Source: Alteromonas sp. KUL42
GTDB taxonomy: Bacteria; Pseudomonadota; Gammaproteobacteria; Enterobacterales; Alteromonadaceae
Direction: 5' to 3'
DNA length: 64,000 bases
Assembly (NCBI RefSeq): GCF_006538325.1
Contig: NZ_BJKK01000006.1
Location: forward strand, 1-64,000
Below are positions 31,517 through 39,312 of this stretch, one piece after another; the first letter of the stretch is position 1, and each line of letters begins with the position of its first letter. The position numbers and the translations under genes were made by a program. The notes under the pieces are model-generated. The model was not told the DNA's origin. It worked only from the letters and a program-made list of their open reading frames with translations, and did not search any database.

Positions 31517-32326
31517 ATGACAACAACACTGAGAAAAATGGGCGCGATGGTATTCGCTTCAGCAGTTACGCTTTTTACAATGACAGGTAACGCGTTTGCT
31601 AATGGCGATATTGGTGATCACGTAAACAACTTGCACGCGCATATCGGTGAATATACAGAGGAAGTTCACTGGCTTGAAAGTAAGTTTGGCAGTGTTGTTG
31701 ATGGATATGCTGCAAGTGATAAGTCAGTAAAGACCGATGCGCTTATTGAGTATTGGGAAGAAGTCGATTTTCATTCGGCAATTGAGACACAATTCGTGCC
31801 GGTTTACGCCCTAATCTGGCAAGGTATCTACGGCGTAAAAATGGCTATTGATAACGGCAAACCGCTTAAAGAAGTGCGTGAAGAGCAAGAGAAGCTAAAT
31901 CACGCCTTGTGGCAAGCGCTAGGCGCAGTTAAACTTGCGGCCCAATACCAAAAGCAAGGCTTAGTCAGTAAAGTTCAGACCACTGAAAAAGAACCGACAA
32001 CGGGCCCAGAAGTTATCGACGACATTAAAAAGCGTCTCGACCGCGTTGTTGCAAAATACGCAGAGCAACTTCACGAGGTAGCTACCACACTGGTTCACGA
32101 CACTTATCTTCAGCGTTTTGAAGGTGTGGAAGGCGATCTAATTGCACAAGATGCGGCATTGGTAGAAGATTTAGAAAAAGACTTTAACGTTACGCTTCCA
32201 CAAGCTATCTCAAAAGACCTAGGGGTTGATGCAGTGCGTAAAGCTGTAGAGGCCATGCAGGTGAAATTAGACCGTGCACGCGAGCTTCTTGTAAAAGCAG
32301 AGAAAAGCCGTAAAGACGTATTTTAA
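31517..32326 (+). CDS. Exported alpha-helical protein, first gene of the Fur-controlled operon
   Basis: A 269-residue protein with a clear signal peptide (cleavage after GNAFA, about residue 28). The mature part is almost entirely helical and rich in charged residues and His/Glu pairs (HVNNLHAHIGEYTEEVHW, EVDFHSAIETQFVPVY), a composition that could bind metal. I cannot assign a family; it is not a solute-binding protein fold as far as I can see. Its place between a Fur box and an FbpA-type gene, 9 nt upstream, points to a periplasmic role in iron acquisition or storage (inference). Confidence 0.75.
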   Translation: MTTTLRKMGAMVFASAVTLFTMTGNAFANGDIGDHVNNLHAHIGEYTEEVHWLESKFGSVVDGYAASDKSVKTDALIEYWEEVDFHSAIETQFVPVYALIWQGIYGVKMAIDNGKPLKEVREEQEKLNHALWQALGAVKLAAQYQKQGLVSKVQTTEKEPTTGPEVIDDIKKRLDRVVAKYAEQLHEVATTLVHDTYLQRFEGVEGDLIAQDAALVEDLEKDFNVTLPQAISKDLGVDAVRKAVEAMQVKLDRARELLVKAEKSRKDVF

Positions 32327-32335
32327 GGAAGCAAT

Positions 32336-33370
32336 ATGCAAAGAAGAACATTCTTACAAGGCTTAGCCGCAGCAAGTGCGCTAGGTAGCCTGCCACTTGG
32401 TTTGGGTCATGCAATGACACAGACTTCCAGTGTATCAGTGGAAACATTGCCAAAATTAGAAGGCGAGTTAACGCTTTATCTTGGGCGAGGTGAGGGCGGT
32501 CTGTACGAGAATGTTCTGAAGGCTATTGAAAAGCGCAACCCTGAGTTAAATCTCAAAATTCGCAGAGGTGGCTCCGCTGCCTTGGCGAATACCATAGTGG
32601 CAGAGACTAAAGCAGGTGTGAAACGGGCTGATTTGTTTTGGGCCGTTGATACTGGATCTATCGGTATGGTTACCGATGCTGGTGCGGCAAAACCTCTGCC
32701 AGTCGATTTAACCGCACAACTCAAAGAAGGGTTTCAATACCCAAGTTGGTCACCGGTTACGGGTAGAGTGCGCACATTGCCGTATAATACTCAGCGGGTA
32801 AAGCCTGAAAATATTCCAGACAGTGTGATGGCATTAGCCGACAGTGACTTGAAAATTGGTTGGGCGCCAGCGTATTCGTCATTTCAATCGTTTGTTACCG
32901 CTATGCGTATTTTAGAAGGTGAAAACGCCACTAAGGCTTGGCTGAAAGGTATCAATCGCAACGCTAAAAAATACGCGGGTGAATTAGGCGTAGTAATGGG
33001 CGTAGAACGTGGCGAAGTGGATATTGGCTTTGCTAACCATTATTACACGTTGCGCTTAAAATCGGGTAAGCCCGATGCTAATGTCGCCATTGCATATACC
33101 AATAATGATGCAGGGTGCTTAGTTAATGCATCTGGAATTGTGGCGCTCAGTGACGGCGATTTACCTGTAAACTTCATCCGTTACCTACTAAGTCATGAAG
33201 TGCAATCGTATTTGGCAAGAGAAGCCTACGAAATCCCACTGGTTCAAAATGTAGCACAGCCAGAAGGCCTAGCAAGCTTGAGCAGTTTGTCACCACCTGA
33301 TATGGACTTGCGTAAACTCGCAGACTTGCGACCTACACTGAACATTATGAGGGAAGTAGGCGTACTGTGA
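32336..33370 (+). CDS. Ferric iron ABC transporter substrate-binding protein (FbpA-like)
   Basis: The protein has 344 residues. The N-terminus MQRRTFLQGLAAASALGS is a twin-arginine (Tat) signal, so it is likely exported folded. The mature protein has the type 2 periplasmic-binding fold; FANHYYTLRLKSGKP contains the tandem tyrosine typical of FbpA-type ferric-binding proteins. It should deliver Fe3+ (or a similar ion) to the permease encoded next, whose gene overlaps its last codons by 4 nt. Substrate could also be another metal or oxyanion, but the Fur box supports iron. Confidence 0.88.
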   Translation: MQRRTFLQGLAAASALGSLPLGLGHAMTQTSSVSVETLPKLEGELTLYLGRGEGGLYENVLKAIEKRNPELNLKIRRGGSAALANTIVAETKAGVKRADLFWAVDTGSIGMVTDAGAAKPLPVDLTAQLKEGFQYPSWSPVTGRVRTLPYNTQRVKPENIPDSVMALADSDLKIGWAPAYSSFQSFVTAMRILEGENATKAWLKGINRNAKKYAGELGVVMGVERGEVDIGFANHYYTLRLKSGKPDANVAIAYTNNDAGCLVNASGIVALSDGDLPVNFIRYLLSHEVQSYLAREAYEIPLVQNVAQPEGLASLSSLSPPDMDLRKLADLRPTLNIMREVGVL

Positions 33371-34887
33371 CAAATTGGCCTAAGTCGTACCCTCTAGCGC
33401 TACTTGTGGCGCTAATGGCATTGTTGCCGGTTGGCGTTTTATTCTCGCTTGCCCAAGACAGTGCGCAACTGTTTGATACTCACAACCTACGCGTGCTGGG
33501 CAATACACTTTCTTTGGTATTGTTGACCATTGTCGGCTCTGTGTTAATTGGCGTGCCATTAGCTTTATTTACTGCTTACGTTCACATGCCTTTTAAACGC
33601 TTTTGGCTAATTGTATTAGCAGCGCCACTGGCGTTACCCAGTTACATTGGGGCTTTCGCCATGTATTTTTCTTTCGGGCAAGGGGGCGAGATAGAAAACG
33701 TATTGGGTATAAGTACACCGCCCATCAATGGCCTGTGGGGCGCTGCACTGGTAATGAGCCTGTATACTTACCCCTTTGTTATGATGACTACCCGAGCGAG
33801 CTTGTTAAGTTTGGACGCGAGTTTGGTTAACGCTGCGCGTACCTTGGGGTTAACGTTAGCTGCAAGTTTGTGGCGTGTAGTACTTCCACGTGTATTTAAC
33901 AGTATTGCAGCGGGCGCATTACTTGCTGCGCTGTATGCACTATCAGATTTCGGTACGCCGGCTATTATGGGTTTAGACACCTTCACCCGAGTGATATTCG
34001 TGGAATACAACGCCTTTGGGCTTAGCCAGGCTGCCATGCTAAGCCTTCAATTGATGGTCATTGTCGGCCTAATTCTTTTTATTGAAAGTCGAATAGGTAG
34101 TGCCAAAGAGCGCCCCGGTCGTCACTTAATGTTGTTCCTTTCCCGTTGGCAACGCTATCTGGTGTTAATTGCTACTATGCCGGTTGTATTCATGGCAATT
34201 GTATTACCCCTTGCTGTATTTCTTCTGTGGTTGGTACGCGAAGGTACCGGTGGTTTTGAGTTTGAATACGCGTGGAATTCCGCACACGCCTCATTTATTG
34301 CAGCCATAGTGGCTGTCTTACTGGCAATACCGGTGGCTAACGCAGCAATAGCGGGTAAAGCAGGGCGCTTTATGGAGCGTATTACTTACTTTGGATTTGG
34401 TGTGCCGGGTATTGTGATGGGCACCGCACTGGTTTATGTAGGGTTACAATTACCCGCGTTATATCAAACCTTAAGCTTGTTGGTTATGGCCTATGTACTG
34501 CGCTTTATTCCTTTAGCAGTAGGTAGTGTTAGAACAACTTCAGAGAACATCGACTCTGGTTTGGTGAAAGCGGCAAGGGTATTGGGTGCTAGCCCGCGAG
34601 AAGCGTTTATGCGCATTACACTGCCGCTTACGCTTCGTGGTATGATAGCAGGTGCAGCACTGGTCTTTTTAGAGGCAATGCGCGAGCTTCCTGCTACATT
34701 GATGCTAGGGCCTACCGGGTTTGAAACGCTAGCAACCTATATGTGGCGAGTGTATGAGGCGGGCTATTTTGGTCGTGCTGCTGTGCCAGGGTTGCTACTT
34801 GTTTTGTTATCTGGTGTGGGTTTAATACTCATGCTGTCGGGCGAACGCAAAGCCCAATTTACCGTTACCGAGGATGAACGTTCGTAA
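33367..34887 (+). CDS. Ferric iron ABC transporter permease (FbpB-like)
   Basis: A 506-residue inner-membrane protein with about 12 helices, consisting of two binding-protein-dependent transport domains in tandem. Each half carries the EAA loop: AARTLGLTLAASLWRVVLPR in the first and AARVLGASPREAFMRITLP in the second. This two-domain form is typical of FbpB/SfuB. Start GTG at 33367 overlaps the substrate-binding gene, and its stop overlaps the ATPase start by one base. Confidence 0.92.
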   Translation: MTNWPKSYPLALLVALMALLPVGVLFSLAQDSAQLFDTHNLRVLGNTLSLVLLTIVGSVLIGVPLALFTAYVHMPFKRFWLIVLAAPLALPSYIGAFAMYFSFGQGGEIENVLGISTPPINGLWGAALVMSLYTYPFVMMTTRASLLSLDASLVNAARTLGLTLAASLWRVVLPRVFNSIAAGALLAALYALSDFGTPAIMGLDTFTRVIFVEYNAFGLSQAAMLSLQLMVIVGLILFIESRIGSAKERPGRHLMLFLSRWQRYLVLIATMPVVFMAIVLPLAVFLLWLVREGTGGFEFEYAWNSAHASFIAAIVAVLLAIPVANAAIAGKAGRFMERITYFGFGVPGIVMGTALVYVGLQLPALYQTLSLLVMAYVLRFIPLAVGSVRTTSENIDSGLVKAARVLGASPREAFMRITLPLTLRGMIAGAALVFLEAMRELPATLMLGPTGFETLATYMWRVYEAGYFGRAAVPGLLLVLLSGVGLILMLSGERKAQFTVTEDERS

Positions 34888-35918
34888 TGCTAAGTGTAAA
34901 TAATTTGTCAGTGAATTATGGGTCTACCCGCGTAGTCGACAAGTTAAATTTTGAACTTGGGCAAGATGAAATTCTCATGCTGGTAGGCCCAACAGGCTGC
35001 GGTAAAACAACTATACTTCAGGCGCTAGCGGGTCTTATTCCTATCTCTGAAGGGGAAATGACATTAGGTAGCTGGCACAGTACGGCGAAAAAACACGTTC
35101 CGCCAGAAAAGCGCAATGTGGGTATGGTATTTCAAGATTTCGCCCTTTTTCCTCACCTAACTGTACAGCAGAATGTTTGCTTCAGATTAAAAGACACTAA
35201 ACTTGCCGATCATTGGCTGAACTTACTTGGGTTAGATGCGTTTCGCGATGTAAAGCCATCGCGTTTATCCGGTGGGCAAAAACAACGTGTAGCTTTGGCA
35301 AGAACCTTGGCCCATGAACCTGCTTTCATATTACTTGATGAGCCGCTTTCTAATTTGGATGCAGCGCTTAAAGACAGTTTGCGCTGGGAAATTCGCGGTG
35401 CATTAAAAAAGGCCGGCGTGCCTGCTATTTGGGTAACCCATGATCAAGATGAAGCCCTTAGTGTGGGTGATAGAGTGGGTATTTTGAATAAAGGTGTGCT
35501 TGAACAACTAGACACGCCAGAGGCTTGTTATTCAACACCTGCAAGCCGTTTTGTTGCGCGTTTTATGGGCGAGGCGAGTTTTTTAAGTGCCACCTTCGAT
35601 GACAGTGACAATAACCCTGAAAATATCGTTACAACCGATATCGGGAACGTTCCTGGCACACCGCTTCAAGGCGCAAGTGGCGAGGTAGATTTGCTTGTTC
35701 GCCCTGATGACCTAAGCTTAAGTGCATCACATCCACAGCCAAATGGTACTGTGGATTGGGTCCGTTATGAAGGTGAAAGCCGTTTATATGCAGTAACCTT
35801 AGACAATGGCAGCCAATTAAAAGTGCGCGTGAGCCACGAAAATGCCATTAAGCCAGGTGCACGTGCACACATGGCATTAATTACTACCCATCCACTCGCT
35901 GTATTTCCAAGAGACTAA
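34887..35918 (+). CDS. Ferric iron ABC transporter ATPase (FbpC-like)
   Basis: The 343-residue ATPase powers the transporter. Motifs: Walker A GPTGCGKTT (near 33-41), Q-loop in GMVFQDFALFPHL, signature LSGGQKQRVALARTLA, Walker B ILLDEPLSNLD and the switch VTHDQDEAL. A TOBE-like C-terminal regulatory region of about 110 residues follows, as in FbpC. It is fully co-transcribed with the permease. Confidence 0.94.
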   Translation: MLSVNNLSVNYGSTRVVDKLNFELGQDEILMLVGPTGCGKTTILQALAGLIPISEGEMTLGSWHSTAKKHVPPEKRNVGMVFQDFALFPHLTVQQNVCFRLKDTKLADHWLNLLGLDAFRDVKPSRLSGGQKQRVALARTLAHEPAFILLDEPLSNLDAALKDSLRWEIRGALKKAGVPAIWVTHDQDEALSVGDRVGILNKGVLEQLDTPEACYSTPASRFVARFMGEASFLSATFDDSDNNPENIVTTDIGNVPGTPLQGASGEVDLLVRPDDLSLSASHPQPNGTVDWVRYEGESRLYAVTLDNGSQLKVRVSHENAIKPGARAHMALITTHPLAVFPRD

Positions 35919-35921
35919 AGC

Positions 35922-37103
35922 GTGATAAAACGCGACGTAATCATTATTGGCGCGGGCGCAGCCGGTTTGTTCTGTGCAGCACAAGCCGGTGCACGCGGGC
36001 GCAGTGTTGAAGTTCTTGATCACGCCAAAAAAGTTGGGCGTAAAATACTGATGTCTGGCGGAGGTCGCTGCAACTTCACTAATATGTATGCAAGCCCAGA
36101 AAACTTCCTGTCGAACAATCCGCATTTCTGTAAATCTGCATTAAGCCGCTACACACAGTGGGATTTCATAGGCCTAGTTGCCGAACATGGCATTGCTTAT
36201 CACGAAAAGACCTTAGGGCAATTGTTTTGTGATGACAGTGCTAAAGACATTGTGGATTTATTGCTAAATGAATGCAGCAAAGCTGGTGTGACTATTACCA
36301 CGCGCTGTGAAATTTTAACGGTTGAAAAAGATGAAAGTGGGTACTTACTTTCAACTTCTAATGGCGATTACAGCTGTGAGTCATTAGTGATAGCAACGGG
36401 CGGCTTAAGCATGCCTAAGTTGGGGGCAACGCCATTTGGTTACAAAGTCGCTGAGCAATTTGGCCTTAACGTGCTGCCGACACGCGCTGCACTTGTGCCA
36501 TTCACCCTGCATGACAAAGACAAAGAAACCCTTGCCGAACTAAGTGGCATTGCTACTGATGTTTATGCCACTTGTAATGGCACCACATTTAAAGAGGCTA
36601 TGCTATTTACACATCGCGGGTTAAGCGGCCCGGCAATGTTGCAGGTTTCCAGTTATTGGGAAGCGGGAGATACGCTAAGTATCAATATGCTGCCGAATAA
36701 TGACGCCCATGAGCTTATTAATAACGCGCGAGAAGCCGCGCCAGATGCTTTATTAGCGACGTGTTTAAGCAAAGTTTTTCCAAAGCGATTGGTACAGAGT
36801 TTTATCGAATATAACGGTTGGCGCAATGTACCTGTGAAGCAGTTATCACACGGCGAATGTGATGCCATTGCCAATACGCTCGAGAATTGGCAAATAAAAC
36901 CCAATGGCACAGAAGGCTATCGTACCGCAGAGGTCACTATTGGTGGTGTTGATACCAACGAACTATCTTCTAAAACCATGATGGCCAAAAATGTAGATGG
37001 CCTTTTCTTCATAGGTGAAGTTGTTGACGTGACCGGCTGGTTGGGTGGCTTTAATTTCCAATGGGCGTGGAGCAGTGGGTGGGCAGCTGGCCAGGTTGTC
37101 TAA
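35922..37103 (+). CDS. BaiN/HI0933-type NAD(P)/FAD-dependent oxidoreductase
   Basis: A 393-residue flavoprotein of the HI0933/YhiN/BaiN family. The Rossmann dinucleotide motif GAGAAGLFCAAQAGARG is at residues 8-24, GRKILMSGGGRCNFTN is the family signature, and the C-terminus has EVVDVTGWLGGFNFQWAWSSG, which closes the FAD site. The reaction is unknown for most members. It follows the iron ABC ATPase after 3 nt, so it may belong to the Fur-controlled operon and act as a reductase there (inference). Confidence 0.9.
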   Translation: MIKRDVIIIGAGAAGLFCAAQAGARGRSVEVLDHAKKVGRKILMSGGGRCNFTNMYASPENFLSNNPHFCKSALSRYTQWDFIGLVAEHGIAYHEKTLGQLFCDDSAKDIVDLLLNECSKAGVTITTRCEILTVEKDESGYLLSTSNGDYSCESLVIATGGLSMPKLGATPFGYKVAEQFGLNVLPTRAALVPFTLHDKDKETLAELSGIATDVYATCNGTTFKEAMLFTHRGLSGPAMLQVSSYWEAGDTLSINMLPNNDAHELINNAREAAPDALLATCLSKVFPKRLVQSFIEYNGWRNVPVKQLSHGECDAIANTLENWQIKPNGTEGYRTAEVTIGGVDTNELSSKTMMAKNVDGLFFIGEVVDVTGWLGGFNFQWAWSSGWAAGQVV

Positions 37104-37187
37104 ATTGAAACTGGCAACCGAACTTTTTGAATCTTTACGCACTTACATTTAATATATCGTAAATGTAGTAAATATGTAGAGCAAACT

Positions 37188-37673
37188 GTGCACGCTAAAC
37201 AAAAAGTATTGTTGTTAATATACGGAGAAGGCGGGCATAGAACGGAAATGGTTCGTTTGGTAAAACAAATGACTTCAAGTTCCAGTTCTTTATTGTACGT
37301 ATCCTTGGGGAGTTCACCGTTAAAGTCGGGAGAAGTCGCTCACTATTTCGCACCGTCAACTCGACATAAATACAGCTGGATAAAAACGTTTTTTTTGCTA
37401 CCTGGAATTATAGTAACTTTTTTGAATTTGCTGAGAATCCTATACAAATATGAAGTTACGGGTGCAATATCAACAGGCCCTGGTTTGTGCGTTACCCCCA
37501 TGTTAATCATGAAGTTAATTGGTATAAAAACCCTTTACATAGAGTCTTTCTGTCGTATTTATAGTCGTTCTATTTCAGGAATAATAATGAGTAGAATTGC
37601 AGATAGATTTCTTGTTCAATCTGAAGAACTTCTATCTCTATATCCAAAAGCTGAATACAGCGGTAGATTATGA
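37188..37673 (+). CDS. Alg14/PssD-like glycosyltransferase membrane subunit
   Basis: A 161-residue protein like Alg14/PssD, the membrane anchor and acceptor half of a split GT28/GT1-type transferase. Seen: the N-terminal YGEGGHRTEMVRL loop, a hydrophobic stretch (about 67-87), STGPGLCVTPM and the ESFCRIYSRS motif of the family. Its start is GTG at 37188. It overlaps the next gene by 4 nt (ATGA), as expected for subunits made in equal amounts. It opens the polysaccharide cluster, 84 nt after the flavoprotein gene. Confidence 0.85.
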   Translation: MHAKQKVLLLIYGEGGHRTEMVRLVKQMTSSSSSLLYVSLGSSPLKSGEVAHYFAPSTRHKYSWIKTFFLLPGIIVTFLNLLRILYKYEVTGAISTGPGLCVTPMLIMKLIGIKTLYIESFCRIYSRSISGIIMSRIADRFLVQSEELLSLYPKAEYSGRL

Positions 37674-38122
37674 ATATTTTGGTGACAGTGGGGACTACAC
37701 CATTTGATTCTCTTATTAAAGCCACAGATGAGCAGATCTCCAACAAAAAACATGCAGTTATTTGTCAAATCGCTTCAGGTCGATATTCGCCAAAAAATCA
37801 CTCTTACTTTACTCATTCAGAGACTTTTCAAGAGTTTGTTGCACAAGCCGATTTAGTTATCACGCATGGCGGTGCAGCAACAATATTTGAATTATTAGAG
37901 CAAAGTAAGAAAATCGTTGTTGTCCCTAATCTAGTGCGTATAGATAAACATCAGTTGGAACTTGCGAAATATATAGAAGCAAATAATTACGGTGTTGTTT
38001 GTGAAAACTTAAATAAGCTGAGCGAAAAAGTAGTTGAATGCTGGGCGTCTAGTTATAGCGCCTTTGAGAGGAAACCTTTTTTTATGCAAAATGAAATTTT
38101 GAATTATTTTGAGATTTCATAG
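37670..38122 (+). CDS. Alg13/PssE-like glycosyltransferase catalytic subunit
   Basis: A 150-residue protein equal to the C-terminal nucleotide-sugar-binding half of GT28 enzymes. It begins NILVTVGTTPFDSLIKATDE, and the donor-binding motif THGGAATIFELLEQSKKIVVVPNL is intact, followed by DKHQLELAKYIE. With the preceding gene it should form a working transferase, in other bacteria adding a glucuronyl or other sugar to a polyprenyl-linked primer. The donor here is not known. Confidence 0.88.
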   Translation: MNILVTVGTTPFDSLIKATDEQISNKKHAVICQIASGRYSPKNHSYFTHSETFQEFVAQADLVITHGGAATIFELLEQSKKIVVVPNLVRIDKHQLELAKYIEANNYGVVCENLNKLSEKVVECWASSYSAFERKPFFMQNEILNYFEIS

Positions 38123-38124
38123 CA

Positions 38125-39312
38125 ATGAGACTTTTGTTCTTAACCCCTAAACTTCCTTTCCCTCCTATAAGTGGAAGTTCAATCAAAAGTTTTAGAGTAT
38201 TAGAGCATCTTTCACAATTACACGATGTATCAATTGGCTGCTTTCTAACTAATGAAGAAGATGAAAGAAATACTGAGAGTCTTACTGCGCTTATATCAAA
38301 TATAGATGTGTTCCACTCTTTCTTGAATATTCCTAGAACACCGAAGAATTTATTCAAAAGTTACTTCGCCAACATACCATTAACTATTTACCGAAATCAT
38401 TCAAAAGCGTTTAGAGCATTAGTTGAGGAGCGTGCTTATAACTATGATGTTATTTTTGTTGATCATTATCTGATGTATCAATACGTGCCTAAAAGTTATC
38501 AAGGGCGAGTAGTCGTACATCAGCATAATGCAGAGCATGTGATGTGGTTTAGGTATGCAGGTTTAACGTCGAATATCATAAAAAAATTCGCCATTTACTT
38601 TGAGGCTCTTAGAATAAAGCGGTATGAAATCGACATGTGCCGTGTAGCGAATAAAGTGCTGACTGCACCAAATGATAAGATAGCGCTGACTAAAGCGGGT
38701 GTGTCAGTTCAAAAGTTTATCGATACATATCACTTGGGAAATGAATCGTCACTCACTGCGCCAGAAATGGTATTTGAGGATACTTCCGTCAGCATACTGT
38801 TTATAGGAACACTAACATGGGAGGCAAATGTAGATGGGCTAATTTGGTTCTTAGAAGTATGTTGGCCAATTATTCAACAGAGTATTCCAGAGGTTACATT
38901 TAGTATTGTAGGTCGATATAACGACGCTATAAAGCGAAGGGTTCATTCCCTCAATCAAAACATCCAGTTACTTGGTTATGTTGAAAATTTAGAAGAAGTA
39001 TACAAAACGCACCGTGTATGTGTTGCACCACTGAGGTTTGGCAGTGGAATAAAAGTCAAAGTTGTCGATGGCTTGTATCGCGGAATACCAATGGTTACTA
39101 CAAATATTGGTGCGGAAGGTCTATCTCTCGTACATGGTGAACATCTATTTATAGAATCAGATAAAGAAGGTTTTGCGCGAAGTGTTATTTTACTTTTGAA
39201 AAATAAAGCCGAGTGGCAGCGTCTTAGCAGCAACTCACGTCAAATTATGAAGGAAAAGTACACTTGGGAAAGCGTATTTGAAAACATCGATGAGAGTTTA
39301 AAATACGTATGA
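38125..39312 (+). CDS. Glycosyltransferase family 4-like protein
   Basis: A 395-residue GT-B enzyme. The N-terminal acceptor domain begins MRLLFLTPKLPFPPISGSSI and contains QHNAEHVMWFRYA; the C-terminal donor domain has ILFIGTLTWEANVDGLIWFLEVCWP, APLRFGSGIKVKVVDGLYRGIPMVTTNIGAEGL (the retaining-enzyme E-x7-E-like area). This form is close to the sugar transferases in exopolysaccharide loci of the Stp1 type. It starts 2 nt after pssE-like and overlaps the following gene by 4 nt. Confidence 0.87.
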   Translation: MRLLFLTPKLPFPPISGSSIKSFRVLEHLSQLHDVSIGCFLTNEEDERNTESLTALISNIDVFHSFLNIPRTPKNLFKSYFANIPLTIYRNHSKAFRALVEERAYNYDVIFVDHYLMYQYVPKSYQGRVVVHQHNAEHVMWFRYAGLTSNIIKKFAIYFEALRIKRYEIDMCRVANKVLTAPNDKIALTKAGVSVQKFIDTYHLGNESSLTAPEMVFEDTSVSILFIGTLTWEANVDGLIWFLEVCWPIIQQSIPEVTFSIVGRYNDAIKRRVHSLNQNIQLLGYVENLEEVYKTHRVCVAPLRFGSGIKVKVVDGLYRGIPMVTTNIGAEGLSLVHGEHLFIESDKEGFARSVILLLKNKAEWQRLSSNSRQIMKEKYTWESVFENIDESLKYV

